A program made the translations under genes and the position numbers. The notes under the pieces are model-generated. The model did not search any database. It was not told where the DNA came from and was given only the letters and a program-made list of their open reading frames with translations. A DNA stretch of 64,000 bases from Ottowia sp. (GTDB taxonomy: Bacteria > Pseudomonadota > Gammaproteobacteria > Burkholderiales > Burkholderiaceae_C): positions 248,001 to 312,000 of the forward strand of contig NZ_JADJCO010000003.1 in assembly GCF_016703145.1 (NCBI RefSeq). Reading direction: 5' to 3'. Position 1 is the stretch's first letter. Each line of letters starts with the position of its first letter. This document shows positions 7,695 through 18,319 of the stretch, piece after piece.

Positions 7695-9967
7695 GAGTGA
7701 AGCCCTCTTTGCCTTACATCTTGCGCTACTTGGCGTCGAACACCGCCGTGGCGTCCCAGTCGAGGCCGGGTGGCGATGCGAGGCAGAAGGCTACCCTCTC
7801 GCCATACAGTTGGTAAAGGGCAAAGTTGGCATTTTGCTGGTGCAAGTCGTGAACTTTTGCACGGCAGCGAAGGAACTCCCCCGCGCCAGTCAACCAGCGC
7901 CTGCTGCCAGAGATCCAGTTCGGCCTTCAGCACGAACGTGAGTCCGCCAGCGGATGCGCGCACGGTGTGGATGGTAACCGCCTGTTGTCTGCCCTTGACG
8001 CGCACGCGGTCGAGTTCCTGCCAGACGTGGCCTGCCGGCGCGGCCTGTGCCCTGGTGGCATCGCTGGCGACGAGATCGACGCCGTAGACGCTGGACAGGC
8101 CCTCCAGCCGGGAAGCCAGGTTGACGGCGTCGCCGATGACGGTGTAGGCGCGCCGCAGGTCGGAGCCCATGTTGCCGACGGACATGAGCCCGGTGTTGAG
8201 GCCGATGCCGGCGGCCACCGGCGCCTGCCCGGTGGCTGCGCGCTCGAGGTTGAAGGCGCGCAGGGCGTCGCTCATGGCCAGCGCGGCATCGACGGCGCGG
8301 CGGGCGTGTTCGCCGGTGGCCACGGGCGCACCCCAGAAGGCCATGATGCAGTCGCCCATGTACTTGTCGATGGTGCCCTGGTGCGCGCGGATGACGTGGC
8401 TAAGGCGGCTGAGCACGTCGCCCAGCAGGGCCTGCAGCGCCAGCGGTTCCATGGTTTCCGACAGGCCGGTGAAGCCGCGCAGGTCGCAAAACATCACGGT
8501 GAGTTCCTGCGCGCGCGCCTGCATGCCATAGCGCTCGGGGTGGCGCAGCATCTGGCGCACAAGCTCGGGCGGAACGTAGGTGGCGAACTGCTGGGCCAGT
8601 TCACGCCTGGCGCGGTTTTCAATGAAGTAGCCCAGCGCCAGGTTGACGACCAACGCCGACGCGGTGAGCACCAGCGCCGTCGCCAGCGGCAGCATCAGGC
8701 CGGCGCCGAAATACAGCCCGGCGTCGAGCGCGGCCAGGGCGGCGGCCAGCGCCAGCCCCAGCGCCAGCGCACCGCCCAGGCGCCGCAGCGGCAGCACGAG
8801 GGTGAGCAGCGTGCCCAAGGCCAGCAGCAGCAGGGCTTCGTGGCCGGAGCTGTCGTGCGGCCGGCTGAGCACGCGCCCATCCAGCATGCCGGAGATGAGG
8901 TTGGCATGCACCTCGACGCCGGGATAGGTTTCGCCGATCGGCGTGGCGCGCAAATCCATGAGCCCAGGGGCCGTGAAGCCCAGCAGCGCGTAGCGGCCTT
9001 TCAGGCTGCCGGGGGGAAGCTGGCCCTGCAGCACGTCCACCGCCGGGATGTAGCGGAACGAGCCGCCCCGCGGCCCGCCCGGCCCCCGGTAAGGCACCAG
9101 GGCGGTACCCCGGGCGTCCACGGGAATGCTCAGCCGGCGCGAACCGTCCGCCACCGTCACCGCGCTCAAGGCGCCGGACGATTGGCCATCCGGTTGCTGA
9201 AGCTGCAGCTGCAGCGGCGAGCGGCCCAGGCCCTGACGCAGCATGGCCAGGGCGAGCGACTCGTAGAGGCCGTCATCGAACGCGGCCAGCAAGGGCACCG
9301 CGCGCACGCGTCCGTCGGGGTCGATCAGCGCGTTGATGAAGCCAGCGCCGGCTGCCGCCGCGAGCGGAGCGATGGTGGCGCCATAGCCATCCCAGTGCAG
9401 CATGCCGGGGGGAGGCTCCAGGCCCGCTGCCGGCGGCGGCAGCACGCCGGAGCGCCGCCCCTGCCGGTCGCCGGTGAAGTAGTAGCCCAGCACCACCGGG
9501 CGCTGCGACACAGCACGGGCCAGGGCGCTGTCTTCATCCAGCGCGCCGCCGTGGCGCTCCAGCCAGCGGCCGAGTTCGGGGTCGTCCTTCAGCTCGGTGC
9601 GCGCCAGGTGCCGCAGTTGCTGGAGCCCGGAGCTGCGGTCCGGCTCGGCGAAGACCGTGTCCAGGCCCAGCACAGCCACCTGCTGGCGCTCGGTCAGCTC
9701 GCGCACCAGGGCGGCCACGCGCTGGCGGTTCCAGGGCCACTGGCCCAGCTGGGACAGGCTGCGTTCGTCGATGTCGATGATCACGACGCGTTCGTCCAGC
9801 GTGCGCGGCATGGTCAGGCGCAGGCGCAGGTCGTACAGCGCTTCGTCCAGGCGGTGCAGCGCGGGCAGGCTCCACGCCCCGGCGGCGTGAAGCATCGCCA
9901 GTAGCGACAGCGCGGCCGTGGCCAGCACACGCAAGCGGTGGCGCCGGAGGGCTGCGAGCCAGGACAT
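7691..9967 (-). CDS. CHASE2-domain adenylate/guanylate cyclase with shifted C-terminus
   Basis: 758 codons. One N-terminal membrane helix (about 10-30) is followed by an extracytoplasmic CHASE2 sensor (LDERVVIIDIDERSLSQLGQWPW onward to about 360), then transmembrane helices (about 375-455), then a class III cyclase domain. The cyclase has MFCDLRGFTGLSE, DKYMGDCIMAFWGAP (metal Asp) and GIGLNTGLMSVGNMGS. After LDLWQQALVDW the frame departs from family sequence. A one-base shift at the C run 7878-7882 restores GEFLRCRAKVHDL through PPGLDWDATAVFDAK with a stop at 7726. In the written frame the stop overlaps the phosphodiesterase ATG. The catalytic domain is intact either way. Confidence 0.8.
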   Translation of the reverse strand: MSWLAALRRHRLRVLATAALSLLAMLHAAGAWSLPALHRLDEALYDLRLRLTMPRTLDERVVIIDIDERSLSQLGQWPWNRQRVAALVRELTERQQVAVLGLDTVFAEPDRSSGLQQLRHLARTELKDDPELGRWLERHGGALDEDSALARAVSQRPVVLGYYFTGDRQGRRSGVLPPPAAGLEPPPGMLHWDGYGATIAPLAAAAGAGFINALIDPDGRVRAVPLLAAFDDGLYESLALAMLRQGLGRSPLQLQLQQPDGQSSGALSAVTVADGSRRLSIPVDARGTALVPYRGPGGPRGGSFRYIPAVDVLQGQLPPGSLKGRYALLGFTAPGLMDLRATPIGETYPGVEVHANLISGMLDGRVLSRPHDSSGHEALLLLALGTLLTLVLPLRRLGGALALGLALAAALAALDAGLYFGAGLMLPLATALVLTASALVVNLALGYFIENRARRELAQQFATYVPPELVRQMLRHPERYGMQARAQELTVMFCDLRGFTGLSETMEPLALQALLGDVLSRLSHVIRAHQGTIDKYMGDCIMAFWGAPVATGEHARRAVDAALAMSDALRAFNLERAATGQAPVAAGIGLNTGLMSVGNMGSDLRRAYTVIGDAVNLASRLEGLSSVYGVDLVASDATRAQAAPAGHVWQELDRVRVKGRQQAVTIHTVRASAGGLTFVLKAELDLWQQALVDWRGGVPSLPCKSSRLAPAKCQLCPLPTVWREGSLLPRIATRPRLGRHGGVRRQVAQDVRQRGLHS

Positions 9968-10016
9968 GGTTGCGGCGCTAAAAGCGGGGGTCAGCGTGCC
10001 GGCCGCCGCCGGAGAG

Positions 10017-10058
10017 CTAGCGATCCGTGAATTCGATCGAGACGATCAACTTGGGCAC
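10017..10058 (-). pseudogene. possible remnant start of an FHA-domain protein
   Basis: Reading from GTG 10058, VPKLIVSIEFTDR then stops. In related genomes FHA-domain genes beside PP2C phosphatases and CHASE2 cyclases commonly begin M(A/P)KLIVSID, so this may be the first codons of such a gene after deletion of the rest. It is short enough to be chance. Nothing else is recognisable between 9968 and 10145. Confidence 0.25.
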
Positions 10059-10145
10059 GCACGAGCTCCCTGACTCTGCTGGTGCGCTGGCTTGTAGTTC
10101 TGGATGAGGCCCCGGAAGATAACGCGTCAGCGGCGCATCCCGTGC

Positions 10146-10747
10146 TTATTTTGTCCACGATTTCGCCATGACCCCGGACTTTTTTGACGTTTCGCCGCCA
10201 CGCATGAGCACCACCGATACGTTGTCGCGCCCGCCATGGGCGTTGGCCAGGTCGATCAACCGCTGGCCCTTGGCCTGCGGCGGCGCGGCGCCCGCCAGCA
10301 CCGCGCCGATGTCCTCGTCGGGCACCATGTCGGTCAGGCCTTCGGAACACAGCCGGAGGATATCGCCGACTGCATGTCCAGCAGCACCGTGTCTTCCACG
10401 CACAGGGCGCGCGTCACCAAGCTGCGAAGCCGGAAAGCGCGGCCTCCTGCGGCGTGATCAGGCCACGCTAATCGCCCACGTGGCCCGTCACCGGGGTGAT
10501 GCCCATGCCGGCGTAGGCTTCGTGGGTGTTGGCGGCCTCGAAGATGGCGCGGTTGGCGTTGTCCACGCAGATCTCCATCGCCCGCGATCAGGTCCACCGC
10601 CAGCGCGTTGGCCACCTCGCCGGCGTTGCAGCCCCCCATGCCATCGGCCAGTACGGCCACGCCATGGACGGCATCAACCCTGACGTCATCCTCGTTGTTG
10701 GCCCGCAGGCGCCCGACGTCGGTCAGCGCGCAGTGCTCCAATTGCAT
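10146..10747 (-). pseudogene. PP2C-type Ser/Thr protein phosphatase, degraded
   Basis: The start (10747) reads MQLEHCALTDVGRLRANNED, then VHGVAVLADGMGGCNAGEVA, both PP2C metal motifs. The frame is then lost. GMGITPV and GHVGD remain, but the following segment up to GLITPQEAAL is deleted. Later fragments are LVTRAL-VEDTVLLDM, ILRLCSEGLTDMVPDED and ANAHGGRDNVSVVLMRGG, in different frames. At least two frameshifts plus an internal deletion make it a pseudogene. Intact homologues reverse Ser/Thr kinase signalling, and no kinase is present here. Confidence 0.8.
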
Positions 10748-10769
10748 GGGCGGCGGGCCCGGCGCCAAG

Positions 10770-11480
10770 TCACGCCGCGCTGGCAGGGGGCGGCGAACGC
10801 CGGTTCTGGACCACCTTGCCGATGGCCAGCACCAGCAACGCGCCGGCAATGCCCAGGGCGTAGTGCCACCCCTTGTCCTGCGGGAGGTAAGGCACCAGCG
10901 CCGGATCGGAGTGGGCCATGGTGCCGGCGATCCAGCCCAGCAGCATGCCGCCGGCGGTGATGATGATCGGGAAGCGGTCCATCAGCTTGAGCACCAGCTG
11001 GCTGCCCCAGACGATGATCGGGATGCTGACCAGCAGGCCGAAGATCACCAGCGCCATCTGGTGCTGCTCGCCCGCGCCCTGCGCGGCCCCGGCGATGGCG
11101 ATGACGTTGTCCACGCTCATCACCAGGTCGGCGACGATGACGGTCTTGACCGCGGCCCAAAGCCTGTCGCTGGACTGGATGTCGCCATGCCCGCCCTCGT
11201 CCTCGGGCGCGATCAGCTTGACGCCGATCCAGATCAGCAGCAGCGCGCCGACGAGCTTGAGATACGGAACCTGCAGCAGCGCAAGAGCAAAGGCGATCAG
11301 GATCACCCGCAGGATGATGGCGCCCACCGTGCCCCAGATGATGCCCTTGGTGCGCTGCGCCGGCGGCAGCCGCCGGCAGGCCAGCGCGATCACCACCGCG
11401 TTGTCGCCGCCGAGCAGGATGTCGATCATGATGATCTGGCCGACGGCCACCCAAAAATGGGCTGTGAGGAGTTCTTCCAC
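10770..11480 (-). CDS. TerC/YjbE family integral membrane protein
   Basis: 236 residues with about seven membrane helices. The two acidic signatures of the TerC family are visible: IIMIDILLGGDNAVVIALA near the N-terminus and VIVADLVMSVDNVIAIAG in the second half. Such proteins are linked to metal (notably manganese) export or loading of exoenzymes. The start is GTG 11480. Helices end with LLVLAIGKVVQNR. It lies between the phosphatase remnant and the sucD terminator. I looked for a yybP-ykoY manganese riboswitch upstream and found none. Confidence 0.85.
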   Translation of the reverse strand: MEELLTAHFWVAVGQIIMIDILLGGDNAVVIALACRRLPPAQRTKGIIWGTVGAIILRVILIAFALALLQVPYLKLVGALLLIWIGVKLIAPEDEGGHGDIQSSDRLWAAVKTVIVADLVMSVDNVIAIAGAAQGAGEQHQMALVIFGLLVSIPIIVWGSQLVLKLMDRFPIIITAGGMLLGWIAGTMAHSDPALVPYLPQDKGWHYALGIAGALLVLAIGKVVQNRRSPPPASAA

Positions 11481-11515
11481 GTTCGTCTCTTTTTCTAGCG
11501 ATTGGGGAGCGCCGC

Positions 11516-11555
11516 AAATAATACAGCCGGATCACCCGCGCAAGGGGTCCGGCTG
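11516..11555 (-). terminator. terminator after sucCD
   Basis: On the minus strand CAGCCGGA and TCCGGCTG form an 8-bp stem around a 16-base loop, followed by TATTATTT. It lies 40 bp past the sucD stop and ahead of the terC start, so it separates the two transcription units. Confidence 0.6.
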
Positions 11556-11595
11556 AGCAAATGCGGCGCCGCGCGGCGTGCGGGGCGCCGTCGGC

Positions 11596-12489
11596 CTACA
11601 GCAGGCCCTTGAGCAGCTTGCCCATCTCGGACGGATTGCGCGTGACGGTGAAGCCGCACTCCTCCATGATGGCCAGCTTGGCATCGGCCGTGTCGGCGCC
11701 GCCGCTGATCAGCGCACCGGCGTGGCCCATGCGCTTGCCGGGCGGGGCGGTGACGCCGGCGATGAAGCCGACGATGGGCTTTCTCATATGGGCCTTGCAC
11801 CAGCGGGCGGCGTCGGCCTCGTCCGGACCGCCGATCTCCCCGATCATGATGACGGCGTCGGTATCGGGATCGTCATTGAAGGCCTTCATCACGTCGATGT
11901 GCTTCAGGCCGTTGATCGGGTCGCCGCCGATGCCCACGGCGGTGGACTGGCCGATGCCCAGCTCGGTGAGCTGCGCCACGGCTTCATAGGTCAGCGTGCC
12001 GGAGCGGCTGACCACGCCGATGCGGCCCTTCTTGTGGATGTGGCCGGGCATGATGCCGATCTTGATCTCGTCGGGGGTGATCAGGCCGGGGCAGTTGGGG
12101 CCCAGCAGCAGCGTCTTCTTGCCGCCGGCGGCTTCCTTGGCCCGCATCTTGTTGCGCACTTCGAGCATGTCGCGCACGGGGATGCCCTCGGTGATGCAGA
12201 TGGCCAGGTCCAAGTCGGCCTCGACGGCTTCCCAGATGGCGGCGGCGGCGCCGGCGGGCGGCACGTAGATCACGCTGACGGTGGCGCCGGTGTTCTGGGC
12301 GGCTTCCTTGACGCTGGCGAAGATGGGGATGTCGAAGATCTTCTCGCCGGCCTTCTTGGGGTTCACGCCGGCCACGAAGCAGTGCTTGCCGTTGGCGTAT
12401 TCCTGGCACTTCTCGGTGTGGAACTGGCCCGTCTTGCCCGTGATGCCCTGGGTGATGACCTTGGTGTCTTTGTTGATGTAGATGGACAT
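11596..12489 (-). CDS. sucD: succinate--CoA ligase, alpha subunit
   Basis: 297 residues. It binds CoA and carries the phosphohistidine in the TCA-cycle step succinyl-CoA + ADP + Pi to succinate + ATP + CoA. The N-terminal Rossmann CoA domain begins MSIYINKDTKVITQGITGKTG. LLGPNCPGLI and IGVVSRSGTLTYE are conserved, and GHAGALISGG near residue 245 contains the active-site His. It begins 11 bp after the sucC stop, so the pair is one operon. AAGGAGCC precedes the ATG. Confidence 0.97.
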   Translation of the reverse strand: MSIYINKDTKVITQGITGKTGQFHTEKCQEYANGKHCFVAGVNPKKAGEKIFDIPIFASVKEAAQNTGATVSVIYVPPAGAAAAIWEAVEADLDLAICITEGIPVRDMLEVRNKMRAKEAAGGKKTLLLGPNCPGLITPDEIKIGIMPGHIHKKGRIGVVSRSGTLTYEAVAQLTELGIGQSTAVGIGGDPINGLKHIDVMKAFNDDPDTDAVIMIGEIGGPDEADAARWCKAHMRKPIVGFIAGVTAPPGKRMGHAGALISGGADTADAKLAIMEECGFTVTRNPSEMGKLLKGLL

Positions 12490-12500
12490 GGAAGGGCTCC

Positions 12501-13661
<1,161 letters not shown>

Positions 13662-13840
13662 GAGGCCCCTCTGGAGTGGAATAGGAATGGGCGGGCAAGC
13701 CCGGCCGCGGTGGCCGGCACCCGCTTGGCCCGCATAGCGGGTCACGAATGTATCATGCTGCGATGCACCAGATGCGGCGCATCGGGGCCCCGCCGGCCTG
13801 ACCAGCAGCCCCTGGAAACCCTTCGAGAAACACCACCGCC

Positions 13841-14752
13841 ATGGCCCAAATCTTCATCGACGGCGAGGCCGGCACCACCGGCCTGCAGATCCGCGACCGG
13901 CTCCAGAATATGGCCGGCGTCGAACTGGTCAGCATCGATCCGGCGCGCCGCAAGGACCCCGAGGCCAAGCGCGAGATCATGGCCGGCGTCGACCTGGTCA
14001 TCCTGTGCCTGCACGACGACGCGGCGCGCGAGTCCGTGGCCATGATCGACCAGTTGCACGGCCGCCGGCCCCGCATCATCGACGCCAGCACCGCCCACCG
14101 CGTGGCCGAGGGCTGGACCTTCGGCTTTCCCGAGCTGTGCCCCGGCCAGCGCGCCGCCGTGCAGCAGGCCGAGCGCGTATCCAACCCCGGCTGCTACGCC
14201 ACCGGCGCCATCGCGCTGCTGCGCCCGCTGGTCGATGCCGGCGTGCTGCCGCCCGACCACCCGCTGGCGCTGCCCTCGGTGAGCGGCTACACGGGCGGCG
14301 GGCGGCAGATGATCGAAGCCTACGAGGCCGGCGGCGCGCCGCCCTACGAGCTGTACGCGCTGGGGCTCAAGCACAAGCACCTGCCGGAGATCATGAAGTA
14401 CGCCCGCCTCGCGCGCCGCCCCATCTTCATCCCGGCCGTGGGCAACTTCGACCAGGGCATGCTGGTCGAGCTGCCGCTGCACCTGGACACCCTGCCGGGC
14501 CGCCCCACGCTGGATCGGCTGCTGCAGGCGTACCGCGCCCACTACGCCGGCGCCGAATGGGTGACGGTGGAGGACGCACCCGAGTCGGGCAAGCTGGACG
14601 CGGTGGCGCTGAAGGACACCAACCGGCTGGAAATCCGCGTCTTCGGCAACGAGGACGCCGGCCACGCCGTGGCCGTGGCGCGCCTGGACAACCTGGGCAA
14701 GGGCGCCAGCGGCGCCGCGGTGCAGAACCTGCGGCTGATGCTGGGCGTGTAG
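13841..14752 (+). CDS. argC: N-acetyl-gamma-glutamyl-phosphate reductase (short type)
   Basis: 303 residues, matching the shorter ArgC type. It reduces N-acetyl-glutamyl phosphate to the semialdehyde with NADPH in arginine synthesis. The Rossmann start is IFIDGEAGTTGLQIRDRL. The catalytic cysteine is in SNPGCYATG (about residue 115), and the later LKHKHLPE supplies the active-site histidine. It is a single gene divergent from sucC and convergent with recX (5 bp between stops). No other arg genes are nearby. Confidence 0.95.
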   Translation: MAQIFIDGEAGTTGLQIRDRLQNMAGVELVSIDPARRKDPEAKREIMAGVDLVILCLHDDAARESVAMIDQLHGRRPRIIDASTAHRVAEGWTFGFPELCPGQRAAVQQAERVSNPGCYATGAIALLRPLVDAGVLPPDHPLALPSVSGYTGGGRQMIEAYEAGGAPPYELYALGLKHKHLPEIMKYARLARRPIFIPAVGNFDQGMLVELPLHLDTLPGRPTLDRLLQAYRAHYAGAEWVTVEDAPESGKLDAVALKDTNRLEIRVFGNEDAGHAVAVARLDNLGKGASGAAVQNLRLMLGV

Positions 14753-14757
14753 CCGCT

Positions 14758-15222
14758 TCAGTCGATCCCGTCGTCCGCGCCGCTCACCACGCGCCGCACC
14801 ACGTCGCCCGAGAACCCGCGCCCGGCCAGAAAGCGCATCTGGCGCGCGCGTTCGGCGGCCTCCTGCGGCGGCACGCCGAACTTGCGGCGCCAGACTTCGC
14901 GCGCGCGCGCCAGCTCGGTACCGCGCAACTGCTCGGCGGCGTCTTCCAGCACCTCGCCGGACAGGCCCTTGGCGCGCAGCTCCTGCAGCACGCGCGCCGC
15001 GCCCAGGCGGCCGGCGCGGCGGTGCAGCACGGATTGCGCCACGCGCGCCTCGCTGATGAAGCCCTTGGCGGTCAGCTCGTCCAGCACACGCGCCAGCGTG
15101 GCGTCGTCGTCGGGCGGGATCACATGGGGCGCGAGCTTGGCCAGCAGTTCGGCGCGCGAGTGCTCCCGCGCCGCCAGATGACGCAGCGCGCGGCCCTTCA
15201 ATGACAGGGGCTGGGTGGCCAC
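14758..15222 (-). CDS. recX: RecX regulatory protein
   Basis: 154 residues, mostly helical three-helix repeats typical of RecX (LKGRALRHLAAREHSRAELLAKL, LDELTAKGFISEARVAQSVL). RecX binds RecA filaments and limits their extension. The start is GTG 15222. It lies downstream of recA on the same strand, as usual, but here about 98 bp with an inserted family A repeat separate them. Confidence 0.93.
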   Translation of the reverse strand: MATQPLSLKGRALRHLAAREHSRAELLAKLAPHVIPPDDDATLARVLDELTAKGFISEARVAQSVLHRRAGRLGAARVLQELRAKGLSGEVLEDAAEQLRGTELARAREVWRRKFGVPPQEAAERARQMRFLAGRGFSGDVVRRVVSGADDGID

Positions 15223-15238
15223 GGCTTCACCCCAAAAT

Positions 15239-15300
15239 GCTACTAATTCAATAGTTTATGACGCATATTCCATGCGAGATGTTGGCATATTTCATCAAAA
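15239..15300 (+). repeat. dispersed palindrome-headed repeat, family A copy 2
   Basis: CTACTAATTCAATAGT followed by GACGCATATTCCATGCGAG and TTGGCATATTTCATC is a degenerate copy in the recA-recX gap. The head has lost part of the usual AATAGCT arm. Confidence 0.5.
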
Positions 15301-15320
15301 TATTGCCGCCCGGCCACCGC

Positions 15321-16391
<1,071 letters not shown>

Positions 16392-16458
16392 GGAAATTCT
16401 CCTTATGAGTCAATGGGTTGCCGGATGCGGCAACGGAAATCTGGATGCCTGAACAGGA

Positions 16459-16474
16459 CTGTATATCAATCCAT
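16459..16474 (-). promoter_or_regulatory. weak LexA-box-like site upstream of recA
   Basis: CTGT-ATATCAAT-CCAT keeps the CTGTATAT half of an SOS box (CTGT-N8-ACAG), but the other half is degenerate. The position, about 70 bp before the recA start, is right for SOS control. It is also near the divergent MarR gene. Strand is nominal because such sites are palindromic. Confidence 0.35.
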
Positions 16475-16519
16475 TTATTGGCGTAAACTGATTTTTAAGT
16501 CAGTTTGCCTTACGATCTG

Positions 16520-17008
16520 ATGGTGGATGACACCCCTGACGACCGCTGGCGCCAGACGCACCTGGGTCGCCTGCTGGGCCATGCGCTGCGGCACTTCGAC
16601 GAGCGCGTGCTGCAGCTCATGGCCGCCAGCGAGCACGCGCCGCTGGCGCTGGCCCACCTGGCGGCGCGCGACAAGGTGGGCGCCGCGCACGTCCACATCA
16701 CCCGCCACCTGCCGCTGGAGGGCGCGCGCCTGACCGAGCTGGCGCAATGGGCCGGGATGACCAAGCAGGCCATGGGCGACCTGGTGGACCAGTGCGCGGC
16801 CTGGGGCCTGGTCGCGCGCCAAGCCGACCCGCGCGACGCCCGCGCGCGGCGCATCGTGTTCACGCCCACGGGGCTGGACTGGCTGGCGGCCTTCCGGGCC
16901 GCCGTGGCGCAGGCCGAGGACGAGTTCCGCGCCGCCGTGTGCGTCGAGGTGGCGACGGTGGTGGCGCTGGGGCTGGAGGTGTACGCGGACGGCCAGGGGC
17001 CGCCCTGA
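16520..17008 (+). CDS. MarR family transcriptional regulator
   Basis: 162 residues. The winged-helix core is LTELAQWAGMTKQAMGDLVDQCAAWGLV followed by the wing ADPRDARARRIVFTPTGLDWL. This is the standard MarR arrangement of recognition helix and beta wing, flanked by dimerisation helices. It is divergent from recA. An in-frame TTG at 16505 is an alternative start. The ligand is unknown, and no obvious target efflux or catabolic gene adjoins it. Confidence 0.85.
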   Translation: MVDDTPDDRWRQTHLGRLLGHALRHFDERVLQLMAASEHAPLALAHLAARDKVGAAHVHITRHLPLEGARLTELAQWAGMTKQAMGDLVDQCAAWGLVARQADPRDARARRIVFTPTGLDWLAAFRAAVAQAEDEFRAAVCVEVATVVALGLEVYADGQGPP

Positions 17009-17019
17009 AGCGAAGCGCC

Positions 17020-17754
17020 TCAGGCGCGGCGAGAACGCCGCAGCGCCAGCCCGCCCAACAGCCCCGACAAGCCCAGCAGGCCCCACAGGCCCAGCGCGGG
17101 AACCGGGGCGGGAGCGGCCACCACCGGCGTGACGTCGGTCACGCGCACGTTGTCGATCATGGGGCCCAGCCCGTCCGTTGCACTGGAGGAAACGAAGCGC
17201 AGCGTGGTCGATGCGCCGCTGGCGACGAAGGTGAAGCTTTCGTCCTGCCAATGCGTGGACAGCGCGGTGCTGGTGCCCACCGTGTCCGGCACGGTGACGC
17301 CCAGGCTGTTGAGATCGGCCCCGCCGCCGCCTTCCAGCGCCGTCGCCGTGAAGGTCATGGCATCCTCCGACAAGAAGTGCCGCGACGCCGCGAAGTCCAC
17401 CCGGTAGGTGCGGCCCGCCACGGTGTCGAAGGTTTGCTCGATGCCGCCGGGCACGTCGCCGTTGAGATCGACGACCCGGGTGCCGCCGTCCGCCGTCAAG
17501 GTGTCTGGCAGCACATGCCAACTGAAGTCCTGGCCCGCCACCGGCGCCCAGCCGGCCACCAGGCCGACGCTGGCCGGCACACCCGCGTTGACGTTGAGCC
17601 AGTCGCCGTACCCGCCATCCGTGCCCGACGCCGCCGCCGCCGCGGTATCCCAGGTGCCGCCCTCGAAACTGCCGTTGGTGAAAGGCGCCGCCAACGCCGT
17701 GGCGTGCAGGCCGACGATGCAGACCAGCATCGCCCATCGATTCCTCGTCCCCAT
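17020..17754 (-). CDS. secreted protein with IPTL/PEP-CTERM-like C-terminal anchor
   Basis: 244 residues. A signal peptide (MLVCIVGLHATALA) is followed by a beta-rich DUF642/galactose-binding-like region (FTNGSFEGGTWD, VAGWAPVAGQDFSWHVLPD, RVVDLNGDVPGGIEQTF, YRVDFAASRH). It ends VPALGLWGLLGLSGLLGGLALRRSRRA in broken form: a short motif, one membrane helix and a basic tail, as in IPTL-CTERM/PEP-CTERM sorting signals. It is probably cell-surface or exopolysaccharide associated. No exosortase-type enzyme gene is in the window. Confidence 0.75.
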   Translation of the reverse strand: MGTRNRWAMLVCIVGLHATALAAPFTNGSFEGGTWDTAAAAASGTDGGYGDWLNVNAGVPASVGLVAGWAPVAGQDFSWHVLPDTLTADGGTRVVDLNGDVPGGIEQTFDTVAGRTYRVDFAASRHFLSEDAMTFTATALEGGGGADLNSLGVTVPDTVGTSTALSTHWQDESFTFVASGASTTLRFVSSSATDGLGPMIDNVRVTDVTPVVAAPAPVPALGLWGLLGLSGLLGGLALRRSRRA

Positions 17755-17802
17755 GCTCACTCCCTCAGGTGGATCACGGCGGTCTGACGGCTGCTGAAGC
17801 AA

Positions 17803-18240
17803 CTCGCCCCGCGTGACGGCGCTTATTTTAAGGTCTGCCGCCCCGGGAATGGATGCGGATGCGCCCTGATCGCAGGGAGATCAGCGATCCGCCTGGCCGA
17901 AGGCCTCCCACGCGGCGCCGGCGCGCTGGCGCGCCTGCTGGCGGCAGCGCGCGGCCTGCTCGACGTGCCCGGCGCGGCGCGCGCTCGGATGCGCTCACCT
18001 GCCCCGCACGCAGGACGCCGTTGACGGCGTCGGTGCCCGCGATGCCGCGCGCCTGGTCGCCCTGCAGCGGATAGGGGTCGGCAGGTGTTTCATGAGGCAC
18101 GCTCCGCGAGGCAGGAAGAGGGTTGGGTGACGGTTCGCGGCCTGGAATGACCGCGAGCTCTCTCGCGTTGTAGCGGAGCCGGCCGCCGCCGCCGTATCCA
18201 CGTGTATCGGACTCCATCAGGGTCCGCCCTGTGCCACCCC
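17803..18240. other. gene-free stretch with possible decayed small gene
   Basis: No confident gene. On the minus strand, fragments such as MKHLPTPYP, LQGDQARGIAGTDAVNGVLRAG and HVEQAARCRQQARQRAGAAWEAFGQADR look protein-like but sit in different frames, which could be a frameshifted small gene. GATCGC (17868-17873) and GCGATC (17884-17889) form an inverted repeat. Everything else is low-information GC-rich sequence. Confidence 0.3.
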
Positions 18241-18305
18241 TATTTCAAGAAGAATCGGGCTTCAGACCGCACAGATACTGCGTCAACAGCTATTGATAAG
18301 ATAGT
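18241..18305 (-). repeat. dispersed palindrome-headed repeat, family A copy 3
   Basis: Minus strand: CTATCTTATCAATAGCTG, then ACGCAGTATCTGTGCGGTCT with GAAGCCCGATT and TTGAAATA. This is a good copy with head, GCG core and tail. It lies just past the zur stop codon. Confidence 0.65.
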
Positions 18306-18319
18306 AAATCGAAAGCAAC

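Noticed and set aside
11481..11595. Possible yybP-ykoY manganese riboswitch before terC
   Set aside because: The only structure found is a simple hairpin with T-rich end that serves as the sucD terminator; no riboswitch core.
17828..18217. 129-codon frame in the gap before zur
   Set aside because: Protein-like fragments change frame and no family is recognisable, so it is kept only as a possible decayed gene.
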